Shown here one piece after another: positions 42,577 through 51,222 of a stretch of DNA of 64,000 nt. The notes beneath the pieces are model-generated. The model was not told the DNA's origin, did no database searches, and saw only the letters and a list, made by a program, of their open reading frames with translations. Source of the stretch: Martinezella rhizogenes (GTDB taxonomy: Bacteria > Pseudomonadota > Alphaproteobacteria > Rhizobiales > Rhizobiaceae); the NCBI GenBank assembly GCA_013322215.1, contig JAAMEZ010000047.1, positions 422,931-486,930 of the forward strand. The letters run 5' to 3'. The first letter of the stretch is position 1. Each line of letters opens with the position of its first letter. The position numbers and the translations under genes were made by a program.

Positions 42577-42759
42577 ATGAACCACGTCTGCAATCTGCTC
42601 TGGCTGGCCTTTAGCGTCGGCCTTCTCTTTGCCGCGCTGAACCGACGTTTGGTCGGAGATTATCTCAGCATGTGGTACCTGCTCGTGATCACGGCAATGG
42701 CGGTGATGGCCTGGGCGGGTTTCTTCCCGACTGACATGGCGACGCTGCGGGCGGGCTAA
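42577..42759 (+). CDS. 60-residue two-span membrane protein
   Basis: MNHVCNLLWLAFSVGLLFAAL forms the first helix, a basic turn (NRRLVGDYL) follows, and WYLLVITAMAVMAWAGFF forms the second. AGGGGA lies upstream with suitable spacing. No known family was recognised. It ends 93 bases before the convergent hexosaminidase stop with a hairpin between. Confidence 0.65.
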   Translation: MNHVCNLLWLAFSVGLLFAALNRRLVGDYLSMWYLLVITAMAVMAWAGFFPTDMATLRAG

Positions 42760-42779
42760 TGTCCTATACCGGCATAAGA

Positions 42780-42808
42780 AAGCCGCCGAAATGCTCGTTC
42801 GGCGGCCT
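42780..42808 (-). terminator. Rho-independent terminator after the hexosaminidase gene
   Basis: On the minus strand GCCGCCGAA and TTCGGCGGC form a perfect nine-base-pair stem followed by TTTCTT. It lies 44 bases beyond the GH20 stop and may also serve the small convergent gene. Confidence 0.8.
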
Positions 42809-42852
42809 CAGGGCATTCGGATATCAGCGGGTGATGCTGCCGCCGACAACGC

Positions 42853-44772
42853 TTAAAGCTTCGGACTCAGCGGCACAATGGCGGCAAAGCGCAGCCAGTC
42901 CTTCTCTGCCTTGGGCGTCCAGGCCGCCTCAGCAATGGCGGGCAGACGCGGGAAGACCAGACGATTGAAATAGTCGCGGGAGATGAAATTCTCCTGCCAG
43001 ATGCAGGCCTGCACCCCCTTCATCAGGTGTTTCAGCTCATCGGGGAAATCGCCCTCGGCCTCGTAGGCATAGGTATGGGCTGGCGGCACAGTGCCTGCCC
43101 AGCTCGCGCCCGGCTCCTGCCATGCGTCGGCCTGCACCATGTCGAGATAATAGGCCTGGCCAGGCGTCATGACGACCTCATAACCCTCACGCGCCAGCTC
43201 GATGCCGACCTCCGGCTTTTCCCAGGCCATCAACAGCGTGCTCTTGGGATCGACGCCGCCGCCGTGTGCGACTTCGTTCCAGCCGGCAAGCTTGCGACCG
43301 CGCTCGGTAAGCATGGCCTTGATGCGCTTCAGGAAGTAGGACTGAAGGGCAAAGGTCCCCGATATGCCTTCCTGCTCCATCAGCTTGCGTGCAAGCGGCG
43401 ACGCAAGCCAGGACCCATTGGCGACCTCATCGCCGCCGATATGGATATATTCCGAAGGGAAGAGCTCGACCATTTCATCGAAGACCTTGGCGAGGAATTC
43501 ATAGGTGAGCTCGATCGCCGGGTTCAGGGCGTTGTTCGGATAGCCCTGCACGGAGTGATAGCTGTCCGGCGCCTCCTGCCCGTCCATCAGCTCAGGCAGA
43601 GCGACGAGGGTGGCGGTGCTATGGCCGGGAATGTCGATCTCGGGGATGACCTCGATGCCGAGCGCTGCGGCATGGGCGACGATTTCGCGGACATCATCCT
43701 GCGAATAGAAGCCGCCGACCGGCTCGGCCGCGTTACCGAGCTGCGGCAACAGCGGCTCGTCCGGTCCGCGCAGCACGCCCGTCGTGGTCAGCTGCGGATA
43801 GGCGCGGATCTCCAGCCGCCAGGCTTCGTCATCGGTCAGATGCCAATGGAAGATATTAAGCTTCAACCATGCAAGGATGTCGAGCAGGCGCAGGACATCG
43901 TCCTTCGGGGTGAACTGCCGGGAGACGTCGAGATGGCAGCCGCGCCAACCGTAGCGTGGCCGGTCGGCAATCACGCCTGCGACCGGGAAGCGGAACTTGC
44001 CGGGCTCCCGCCGCGCGCCATCGAGAAGCTGCGCCAGCGTCGTCAGGCCATAGAGACGGCCTGACGCAGTGGAGAAGGCAAGCACGACCTCATTGCCGGA
44101 AAAGGAAAGCTCATAGGCTTCGCGGGCAAGTGCCGGCTGTTCAACGAAACGCAGCGCCCGGCCCTGCGGCGCAGCAATGAGGCTGAAAGGGATGTGATTG
44201 GACGGAAAGAGGCGGCGGAACAGCGCCTGCGCCGTGGCCAGCGCCTTGACGCTCGCAGCATCCGTGCCGTTGACCGGATAGAGCGCGACCGGGAAGTCTT
44301 CGCCCGGCTTGACGTCGATCTTCGCCGGCCAGGGCTGGACGGCATAGGGGAGCTCCAGCCTGCCTTCCGGCAGCAGCACCGGCGGCGGCTCGCTGGTGCG
44401 ATCGGCGAGCAGCAGGTCCGAGGTGAAGACCGTGACATGCGTGCCATCTTCCAGCGTCACATAGGCGGACTTGGCGCCATCGTTGCAATGCCGCGCGATG
44501 CGGTGAAGTGAGGAGACGGTGAATGTCCAGCTCTCTCCGGGCGCGATAGACACGCCGGCCGGCGGCGCAAATTCATGAAAATTGGCGTTGCGGCGGACGA
44601 AGACGGCATTGTCGCAGGCTTTGGGATCGACGAAGCGCGTCAGCGTCGTATAGGCGAGGCGAAAATTCGCAAGAGGTACATCCGAAAAATTGAAAAGCGT
44701 CAGGGTCAGGCGACCATGCTTTCCGCCCTCGGGAGACCATGTGTTTTCAAGATGATAGGAGGACGGCAGCAT
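42853..44772 (-). CDS. Beta-N-acetylhexosaminidase, GH20
   Basis: A 639-residue enzyme. Residues 1-130 form a beta-rich N-terminal domain, ~130-265 a GH20b-like domain, and the GH20 barrel starts at GWRGCHLDVSRQF. FHWHLTDDEAWRLEI and the catalytic Asp448-Glu449 in HIGGDE are intact, with WNE and WQE motifs near the end. It splits terminal GlcNAc/GalNAc residues. No signal peptide is seen, so it should act in the cytoplasm on imported oligosaccharides. It lies 24 bases after an SDR gene and downstream of an RpiR regulator, next to an ABC importer locus. Confidence 0.94.
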   Translation of the reverse strand: MLPSSYHLENTWSPEGGKHGRLTLTLFNFSDVPLANFRLAYTTLTRFVDPKACDNAVFVRRNANFHEFAPPAGVSIAPGESWTFTVSSLHRIARHCNDGAKSAYVTLEDGTHVTVFTSDLLLADRTSEPPPVLLPEGRLELPYAVQPWPAKIDVKPGEDFPVALYPVNGTDAASVKALATAQALFRRLFPSNHIPFSLIAAPQGRALRFVEQPALAREAYELSFSGNEVVLAFSTASGRLYGLTTLAQLLDGARREPGKFRFPVAGVIADRPRYGWRGCHLDVSRQFTPKDDVLRLLDILAWLKLNIFHWHLTDDEAWRLEIRAYPQLTTTGVLRGPDEPLLPQLGNAAEPVGGFYSQDDVREIVAHAAALGIEVIPEIDIPGHSTATLVALPELMDGQEAPDSYHSVQGYPNNALNPAIELTYEFLAKVFDEMVELFPSEYIHIGGDEVANGSWLASPLARKLMEQEGISGTFALQSYFLKRIKAMLTERGRKLAGWNEVAHGGGVDPKSTLLMAWEKPEVGIELAREGYEVVMTPGQAYYLDMVQADAWQEPGASWAGTVPPAHTYAYEAEGDFPDELKHLMKGVQACIWQENFISRDYFNRLVFPRLPAIAEAAWTPKAEKDWLRFAAIVPLSPKL

Positions 44773-44796
44773 GGCGTTCCCTTTTGGCAGCGAGCT

Positions 44797-45573
44797 TCAG
44801 TAGTGTTCGGACTGTGAGAAGGTGTGGGCAAGCTCGGCTTGCCCTGCCGTCAGGCCACAATCAACAGGCAGGCAGACGCCAGTGATCGCCGAGGCAAGCG
44901 GGCTTGCAAGGAAGGAGACGGCATTGGCAACGTCGACTGGATCGACGACGCGCCGCAGCGCATACCAGCGCTTCGCCTCCTCGAAGACATTCGGGTTTGC
45001 GGCGGCGCGAACTTCCCAGGCCTGAGTGCGCACGGTGCCGGGCGCGACCGCATTCGAGCGGATGCCGAACTTGCCGTATTCGACTGCGACCAGCCGGGTG
45101 AAATGCAAAAGCCCTGCCTTGGCGGCGCTATAGGCCGGATGGCCGAAGACGGCCATGCCGTTGACGGAAGCGATATTGATGACCGATCCCTTCGACGCCT
45201 TCAGCATGTCTTCGACCGCACGGAAGCACAGGAAGGCCGCCTCGAGATTAAGGGCATTGTCGGCACGCCAGATGGCGGGCGTGGTATCGTGAAGACTGAC
45301 GGCGCGGGCAGCACCCGCATTGTTGACGAGCGTCTTCACCGCGCCGAGATCCGATGCGGCCTTGGCCATGGCGGCGACGTCAGCATCGCTGGTGATATCC
45401 GCCTTGAGAGCAACGAAACGCTCCGCGGAGCCGAGTTCTCCCGCTGCCTTTTGCACGGCTGTCTCGTCGATATCGACGAGCAGGATGATATCGTGGTCAT
45501 CCGCCAGACGCTTTGCGATGGCACGACCGATATCGCCGGCCGCCCCTGTGACGATGGCAACGGATTTGCTCAT
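44797..45573 (-). CDS. Short-chain dehydrogenase/reductase
   Basis: A 258-residue classical SDR. The cofactor motif is TGAAGDIGRAIA, then NNAGAA, the catalytic Ser in INIASVNGM, and YSAAK for Tyr/Lys. VDIDE after beta-2 suggests NAD(H). It probably oxidises a sugar or polyol made by the locus. It shares an operon with the GH20 gene (24 bases) and follows the RpiR gene by 107 bases. Confidence 0.9.
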   Translation of the reverse strand: MSKSVAIVTGAAGDIGRAIAKRLADDHDIILLVDIDETAVQKAAGELGSAERFVALKADITSDADVAAMAKAASDLGAVKTLVNNAGAARAVSLHDTTPAIWRADNALNLEAAFLCFRAVEDMLKASKGSVINIASVNGMAVFGHPAYSAAKAGLLHFTRLVAVEYGKFGIRSNAVAPGTVRTQAWEVRAAANPNVFEEAKRWYALRRVVDPVDVANAVSFLASPLASAITGVCLPVDCGLTAGQAELAHTFSQSEHY

Positions 45574-45680
45574 ATGCGTTCCTCTGATTAGGTCCGGGCG
45601 GCGAAGCTCTGCCGCTCCTCATTGTTGTCTCGTGCAAGGGTGCGGACGGGAAACCGTCACCGACCCATGCCGGAGTGTTC

Positions 45681-46544
45681 CTAGTCTCCCAGCAACTGGC
45701 GGTCGTCGCCGTCGCGATGAGTAACGAGCTGCTGCTTGATGCGGCGCAGCGTCACCGTGGCTTGCGGCTGGATGCGATAGGCGATCAGGCTGGCGAGAAT
45801 GTCCACCACGGCGAGGTAGGCGATGCGGGTCGATGTCGGCCGGTAGATATTGTCGCCCTCCGGCAGATCGACGGGCAGCGTGATCTCCGCGGCGCGGGCC
45901 ACCGGGCTTTCACTCTGCGTCAGGGCGATAGTCGGCACCTTGGCTTCGCGCGCCAGCGCAAAGGCGCGCACCAGCTCGGCATTGCGGCCGGAGAAGGACG
46001 AACCGATCAGCACGTCCGTCGGTTTGGCGGCCGCAGCCATCATCAGCTGCATGCTATGGTCGGAACTTGCGGTAATGCGGAGACCGAGCCGGAACAGGCG
46101 GTTCTGCAGCTCGGTCGCGATCATCGAGGAATTGCCGCCGGAGCCGAAGGCATAGATCATCTCCGCGCCAGCAAGCCGGTTCGCCGCTCGCTCGATAGCG
46201 GCAACATCCAGTCCACGATGCAAGAGGAAGAGCGCGTTTTGCGCTTTGGTGATGATGTCCTGGGCGACGTCGGCAGGCGCGATGCTCTTCGGCTCGGGCT
46301 TCAGATAGCGCATGCCGACATAGGCGGTGCGCGCGAGCTGCACCTTGAAATCGGAAAAACTTTCGCAGCCCAAACGCCGGCAGAAGCGGGTCACCGTCGG
46401 CGGGGAGACATCCGCCTTGCCCGCAAGCTCGATGATGGAAGCATTGACGGCGAATTCGAAATCATTGAGGACGATATCCGCAATACGGATTTCGGATTGC
46501 GAAAGCCGGCCCCTCTCGTCCTGCATGGTCGTGAAGATATCCAT
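45681..46544 (-). CDS. RpiR/MurR-family transcriptional regulator
   Basis: A 287-residue regulator. Residues ~1-75 are the RpiR helix-turn-helix (SQSEIRIADIVLNDFEFAVNASIIELAGKADVSPPTVTRFCRRLG). Residues ~110-260 form a SIS domain (AEMIYAFGSGGNSSMIATEL, SDHSMQLMMA, GSSFSGRNAELV), which binds phosphosugars. It is the first gene of the leftward operon and divergent from the M81 operon, so it is the probable switch of the whole hexosamine-type locus. The effector is likely a sugar phosphate. Confidence 0.92.
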   Translation of the reverse strand: MDIFTTMQDERGRLSQSEIRIADIVLNDFEFAVNASIIELAGKADVSPPTVTRFCRRLGCESFSDFKVQLARTAYVGMRYLKPEPKSIAPADVAQDIITKAQNALFLLHRGLDVAAIERAANRLAGAEMIYAFGSGGNSSMIATELQNRLFRLGLRITASSDHSMQLMMAAAAKPTDVLIGSSFSGRNAELVRAFALAREAKVPTIALTQSESPVARAAEITLPVDLPEGDNIYRPTSTRIAYLAVVDILASLIAYRIQPQATVTLRRIKQQLVTHRDGDDRQLLGD

Positions 46545-46804
46545 CAGCCCCCCTTTGTCGCTGTTTTCCTAACGTCCGACACGTAGTAAGCGACGCGATC
46601 CATCTCAACCTCACCTATTTCCGCCGGCGCCTGTGAACAGGTTTGCGAGCAGATGTGGCTTGTCATTCGTTCCCATTCAGCCGGAACCCTGACATGCGAT
46701 GGCCACCATGCGGTTCCTGCAAATTATTTTCTTGATACGTTGACAAATGACCATAGAAAGCAGAATTTGACCAGTGAAAATCGTAAATTATGAAAAGAAT
46801 TTAA

Positions 46805-47305
46805 ATGGCGGCTGCTATCATGCGTGATCCTTTCAAGAATCCCTTCTCCGCCAGCGATACCGCCAGGCATTCGATCTGGGAGATGCTCGTCCCGCGCGAT
46901 ATCGATGCTTTTCTTGCCGCCGACTGGTCGATGGTCGCGGGTGATTTTGTCGAAGAGGGCTTCATCGGCATCGACGGCAAGCGCGTGGTCAGCCCGGACA
47001 AATGGCGCCTCGCCTTCCCGACGCTGTCGGCCTATCGCGACGAGTGGCTGCGCCAGGCACGCGACTTCGCCACGCAGTCCTTCGCCGAGGATGCGCGTAC
47101 CGCCATCTTCACCACAACGACCCTCGAAGACATCGAGATCGAAGGCGACATGGCTCTTGTGCGCAAGAAGTTCGACGGCAGCCTGAAGAAGTCGGACGGC
47201 GGCATCGACGTGATGAAGTGGCAGACACTTTATTACTGCCGGCTGCATGAAGGGCGCTGGAAGATCTGCGGCTTCACCGGCTATCTGCCGAACCCCATGG
47301 AATAG
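46805..47305 (+). CDS. Conserved NTF2-like protein of the catabolic locus
   Basis: A 166-residue protein. IWEMLVPRDIDAFLAADWSMVAGDFVEEGFIGIDGKRV and the C-terminal MKWQTLYYCRLHEGRWKICGFTGYLP suggest a cystatin-like NTF2/SnoaL fold, often an isomerase, dehydratase or binding protein. No catalytic residues can be assigned. It is first gene of a rightward operon, 11 bases before the M81 gene. ATG 46820 is an alternative start. TTGACA occurs at 46740. The upstream region contains an RpiR-type AT-rich word (see findings). Confidence 0.72.
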   Translation: MAAAIMRDPFKNPFSASDTARHSIWEMLVPRDIDAFLAADWSMVAGDFVEEGFIGIDGKRVVSPDKWRLAFPTLSAYRDEWLRQARDFATQSFAEDARTAIFTTTTLEDIEIEGDMALVRKKFDGSLKKSDGGIDVMKWQTLYYCRLHEGRWKICGFTGYLPNPME

Positions 47306-47316
47306 AGGCGACAGCA

Positions 47317-48792
47317 TTGCGCATTTTCACCGCGGCCCTCGCGACCGAGACGAATACCTTCTCCCCCATCTGCATCGACCGGCGCGCCTTCGAAGCCTCT
47401 CTCTATGCGCCGCCCGGCATGCATCCGGAAACGCCGACGCTATGTTCCGCACCGATCACCGTCGGCCGCCGCATTGCAGCGGAAAAGGACTGGGACGTGA
47501 TCGAGGGTACCGCCACCTGGGCCGATCCTGCCGGACTGGTGAATCGCCAGACCTATGAGGGACTGCGCGACGAAATTCTCGAGCAGCTGCGGGCGGCGAT
47601 GCCTGTTGATGCCGTCGTCCTCGGTCTGCACGGCGCCATGGTTGCGGATGGCTACGAGGATACGGAAGGCGACTTCCTGTCGCGCGTGCGCGAGATCGTC
47701 GGGCCGGATATCCTGGTCTGCGCCGAGCTCGATCCACATAGCCATCTGACCGCGAAGCGCCGCGCGGCGGCTGATTTCTTCGTCTATTTCAAGGAATTCC
47801 CGCATACGGACTTCGTCGATCGCGCCGAGGACCTCTGGCGCATCGCCATCGACACGCTGGAAGGCCGGGTCAAGCCGGTCATGTCCGTCTTCGACTGCCG
47901 CATGATCGATGTCTTTCCGACATCGCGCGACCCCATGCGCTCCTTCGTCGACAAGATCATGGCGATGGAAAAGAGCGACGCCGATATCCTGTCCATTTCG
48001 GTCATTCACGGCTTCATGGCGGGCGATGTACCGGAAATGGGCACGAAGCTGCTCGTCGTTACCAATAATAAGCCGGATAAAGGCTCCTCGGTCGCTCGTG
48101 ATCTCGGCCTGGAACTCTTCTCGAAGCGTGGCACCTTCATTATGCCGCAGATCGACGAGAAGCAGGCCGTGAGTGAGGCGATGGCCGCGACGTCCGGCCC
48201 GGTCGTCATTGCCGATCTATGGGACAACCCTGGCGGCGGCACGGCAGGCGACGCGACGGTCATCCTGCAGGAATTGCTCGATCGCGGCGCCACCGACACG
48301 GCGATCGGCACGATCTGGGATCCGATGGCCGTGCAGATCTGCATGGCGGCCGGTGAAGGCGCGGAAATCCCACTGCGCTTCGGCGCGAAATCGGCGCCGG
48401 GCACCGGCAATCCGATCGACGGTCTCGTCAAGATCATCCGCCTTGTCCCCAATGCCGAGATGCGATTTGGCGAGAGCTTCGCTCCCTTCGGCGATGCCGC
48501 GCATATTCAGCTCGATGGCATCGACATCATCCTGAATTCGACACGCGCCCAGAGCTTCGACCCGAGCCTGTTCTCCGTCATGGGCATCGACCCCAGAACG
48601 AAGAAAATCCTGGTCATCAAATCGACCAATCATTTCTATGCATCCTTCTCGAAGATCGCCGCGGAGATCCTTTACTGCTCCGCAGGAACGCCTTATCCCA
48701 ACAATCCGGCCCGCACGCCCTATCGTCGCGCGCGGAAGGATCTCTGGCCGATGGTGGCAGACCCCTTTGCGGAAGAACGGAAAGACGCCTGA
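47317..48792 (+). CDS. M81-family metallopeptidase (MlrC-like)
   Basis: A 491-residue protein with the two-part MlrC architecture: an N-terminal metallo-domain (RIFTAALATETNTFSPICID, VVLGLHGAMVADGYEDTEGDFL, CAELDPHSHLT) and a C-terminal MlrC domain from about 300 (VVIADLWDNPGGGTAGDATVILQELLDRG). MlrC of Sphingomonas opens linear microcystin peptides; rhizobial relatives have unknown substrates, probably amides or small peptides. I use TTG 47317 because GAGG lies eight bases upstream and no ATG fits. It lies between the NTF2-like and PLP-enzyme genes, with only one base before the next start. Confidence 0.88.
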   Translation: MRIFTAALATETNTFSPICIDRRAFEASLYAPPGMHPETPTLCSAPITVGRRIAAEKDWDVIEGTATWADPAGLVNRQTYEGLRDEILEQLRAAMPVDAVVLGLHGAMVADGYEDTEGDFLSRVREIVGPDILVCAELDPHSHLTAKRRAAADFFVYFKEFPHTDFVDRAEDLWRIAIDTLEGRVKPVMSVFDCRMIDVFPTSRDPMRSFVDKIMAMEKSDADILSISVIHGFMAGDVPEMGTKLLVVTNNKPDKGSSVARDLGLELFSKRGTFIMPQIDEKQAVSEAMAATSGPVVIADLWDNPGGGTAGDATVILQELLDRGATDTAIGTIWDPMAVQICMAAGEGAEIPLRFGAKSAPGTGNPIDGLVKIIRLVPNAEMRFGESFAPFGDAAHIQLDGIDIILNSTRAQSFDPSLFSVMGIDPRTKKILVIKSTNHFYASFSKIAAEILYCSAGTPYPNNPARTPYRRARKDLWPMVADPFAEERKDA

Positions 48793-48793
48793 T

Positions 48794-49921
48794 ATGGCTC
48801 CCAATATTGCCCCGAATACAAGCCGTGACATCGCCCTGGAAATCAGCCCCAAGCCCGGCGACACGATCGACAGCCTCTCCACGCCGCGCCCGATCATCGA
48901 TGAAGACCGGCTGGCGGGCAATATCGCCCGCGTGCAGTCCTATATGGATGAGCATGGCCTGAATTTCCGCCCGCATATCAAGACGCACAAGATCCCGGCA
49001 CTGGCACGCGCCCAGGTCGCCGTCGGCGCCAAGGGCATCAACTGCCAGAAGATCACCGAGGCGGAAGTCTTTGCCGATGCGGGCTTCGAGGATATTCTGA
49101 TCACCTTCAATATTCTCGGCCCGGAAAAGCTCGCGCGCCTCGCCGCTCTGAACGACCGGATTTCGGGCCTCAAGGTCGTGGCCGACAGCGCCGTGACGGT
49201 TGACGGACTTTCCAATTACTTCGCGGCGCGCAAGCCGCTGACCGTGCTGGTGGAATGCGATACCGGCGGGGCACGCTGCGGCGTGCAATCTCCCGCAGAA
49301 GCCGCAAAGCTCGGCAAGCATATCGTCGGCAAGCCGGGCCTCGTCTTTGGCGGCCTGATGACCTATCCGAAGCCGGATAGTGCTGCCGCGACACAGGAAT
49401 TCCTGTCGGAAGCCGTAGGGCTCCTGAAAGCGGATGGTGTCGAATGCCCGATCGTCAGCAACGGCGGCACGCCGAGCCTGTTCGACGCGCATCTGGTAAC
49501 CGCTGCGACGGAACATCGTGCCGGAACCTATATCTATAACGACCGCTCGATGGTGCGTGCGGGCCATTGCCGCGAGGAGGATTGCGCCATGCACATCCTC
49601 GCAACTGTCGTCTCCAGGCCGACGGAAGATCGCGCCGTCATCGACGCCGGCTCGAAGGCACTGACCTCAGATCTTCTCGGCTTTGCCGATTACGGTCAGG
49701 TGGTCGGCTATCCAGACGCCGTCATCAAGGGTCTTTCGGAGGAGCATGGCGTGATCGACCTGTCGAAGTGCGCCAGCCCTCGCCCGCAGATCGGCGACAA
49801 GATCCGCATCATCCCGAACCACACCTGCGTCGTCTCCAACCTGTTCGACCAGATGGTGTTTCACCGCGATGGCGTCGTGACCCGCGTCGAAGACGTGGCG
49901 GCGCGCGGCCTCGTCTGGTAA
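48794..49921 (+). CDS. D-threonine aldolase / D-serine dehydratase-like PLP enzyme
   Basis: A 375-residue fold-type III (alanine racemase-like) PLP enzyme. The PLP lysine lies in FRPHIKTHK (K63/K66), the barrel has LVECDTGGARCGVQS and PIVSNGGTPSL, and the C-terminal domain has the metal-binding His-x-Cys in IIPNHTCVVSNLFDQ. This combination marks the D-threonine aldolase/D-serine dehydratase (DSD1) group, which splits or dehydrates D-hydroxy-amino acids. It follows the M81 gene by one base, so the two act in one pathway: the hydrolase could release a D-amino acid that this enzyme degrades. A strong terminator follows. Confidence 0.9.
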   Translation: MAPNIAPNTSRDIALEISPKPGDTIDSLSTPRPIIDEDRLAGNIARVQSYMDEHGLNFRPHIKTHKIPALARAQVAVGAKGINCQKITEAEVFADAGFEDILITFNILGPEKLARLAALNDRISGLKVVADSAVTVDGLSNYFAARKPLTVLVECDTGGARCGVQSPAEAAKLGKHIVGKPGLVFGGLMTYPKPDSAAATQEFLSEAVGLLKADGVECPIVSNGGTPSLFDAHLVTAATEHRAGTYIYNDRSMVRAGHCREEDCAMHILATVVSRPTEDRAVIDAGSKALTSDLLGFADYGQVVGYPDAVIKGLSEEHGVIDLSKCASPRPQIGDKIRIIPNHTCVVSNLFDQMVFHRDGVVTRVEDVAARGLVW

Positions 49922-49943
49922 GTTGACGATCTCATGTCAAAAG

Positions 49944-49975
49944 AAAACGGCGGCCTTCAGGCCGCCGTTCTTATT
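49944..49975. terminator. Shared terminator between the converging operons
   Basis: AACGGCGGCC-TTCA-GGCCGCCGTT is a perfect ten-base-pair hairpin followed by CTTATTCT on the plus strand, with A-rich sequence (AAAAGAA) on its left giving a T-rich tail on the minus strand. It therefore works both ways. Confidence 0.9.
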
Positions 49976-50004
49976 CTATCTTGTACCGATAGGCGGCCGC
50001 CCCC

Positions 50005-51138
50005 TCAGGAAGCGGCCTTGTTCAACAATTCCATGTCGATCTCTGTCAGTTCCACCCGACGCTCGAAGGCCTGGCCGCTTTCGTCGAAGAGATGGCAATC
50101 GCCGATGCGGATGCCTGTCTTGATTGGCGTGTCCATGCGGATGGCAGCACTGCCGGGCAATGTCGCGCAGAAATTCTCGTCGATCCCGTCAGTCGTCGCA
50201 TAGGCAACGGTTTGGGCGCCAAGGCGCTCCACGACGGTCGGCACGATGGTCAGGGTCAGATCGCCATCGCCGAGCTGGACGTGCTCCGGCCGGATGCCGA
50301 GGGTCAGCGCCTTGCCGACGAAGCCGGGACGCGGCGCCACGGGCAGCAGAGCCTTCTGGCCCTTGTATTCCACCTCAACACCCGCATCGCTGAGGCCAGT
50401 GCAGGTGACGGGCAGGAAGTTCATCTTGGGATTGCCGATAAAGCGGGCGACGAAGGTATTTGCCGGCTTGTGATAGAGCTCCAGCGGAGCGCCGACCTGC
50501 GATATCTCGCCGGCGTTCAACACAACGATCCTGTCGGCCATGGTCATGGCCTCGACCTGATCGTGCGTCACATAGATCATGGTTGCCTGCAGCTGGCGGT
50601 GCAGCTTGGCGAGCTCGATACGCATATCGGCACGCAGCGCCGCATCGAGGTTCGACAGCGGTTCGTCGAAGAGGAAGATCTTCGGCTCGCGCACTATGGC
50701 GCGGCCGATCGCGACACGCTGGCGCTGGCCGCCAGACAGCTGGCCCGGCTTCTGCTGCAGACGCTGATCAAGATGGAGAATGCGCGCAGCATTCTCGACC
50801 TTGGCCTTGAGCTTGTCCTCTGCCATCTTTTCGACCCGCAAGGGGAACGCGATGTTCTCGAACACCGACATATGCGGGTAGAGCGCATAGGACTGGAAGA
50901 CCATGGCGATGCCACGCTTGACGGGCGGCAGATCGTTGACGCGAGCACCATCGATCGTGATGTCGCCGCTGGTCACTTCGTCGAGGCCGGCGATCATGCG
51001 TAGCAAGGTCGACTTGCCGCAGCCGGACGGACCGACGAAGACGATGAACTCACCGTCATTCACGTCGAGCTCAACACCCTTGATGACCTCGAAATGACCA
51101 TAGAATTTTTTGACCTGATTAAGGTGCAGCTTTCCCAA
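50005..51138 (-). CDS. CUT1 ABC transporter ATP-binding protein (UgpC/MsmK-type)
   Basis: A 377-residue ATPase. Walker A is GPSGCGKST, the Q-loop VFQSYALYPHMSV, signature LSGGQRQRVA, Walker B IFLFDEPLSNLD, switch His in YVTHD, and C-terminal TOBE/MalK regulatory domains from about 240. It energises sugar import. I chose TTG 51138 with GGAG upstream because the conserved N-terminus LHLNQVKKFYG follows; an ORF extension to 51183 lacks homology. It is the last gene of the importer operon. Confidence 0.92.
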   Translation of the reverse strand: MGKLHLNQVKKFYGHFEVIKGVELDVNDGEFIVFVGPSGCGKSTLLRMIAGLDEVTSGDITIDGARVNDLPPVKRGIAMVFQSYALYPHMSVFENIAFPLRVEKMAEDKLKAKVENAARILHLDQRLQQKPGQLSGGQRQRVAIGRAIVREPKIFLFDEPLSNLDAALRADMRIELAKLHRQLQATMIYVTHDQVEAMTMADRIVVLNAGEISQVGAPLELYHKPANTFVARFIGNPKMNFLPVTCTGLSDAGVEVEYKGQKALLPVAPRPGFVGKALTLGIRPEHVQLGDGDLTLTIVPTVVERLGAQTVAYATTDGIDENFCATLPGSAAIRMDTPIKTGIRIGDCHLFDESGQAFERRVELTEIDMELLNKAAS

Positions 51139-51222
51139 ACTCTGTCTCCGCGCGGCGCCGCCATGTGGCGGGCAGGGCTCCAAAGGCCGCGCGCATTGCG
51201 CGCGGCCCGGTGACTTGCAGAC

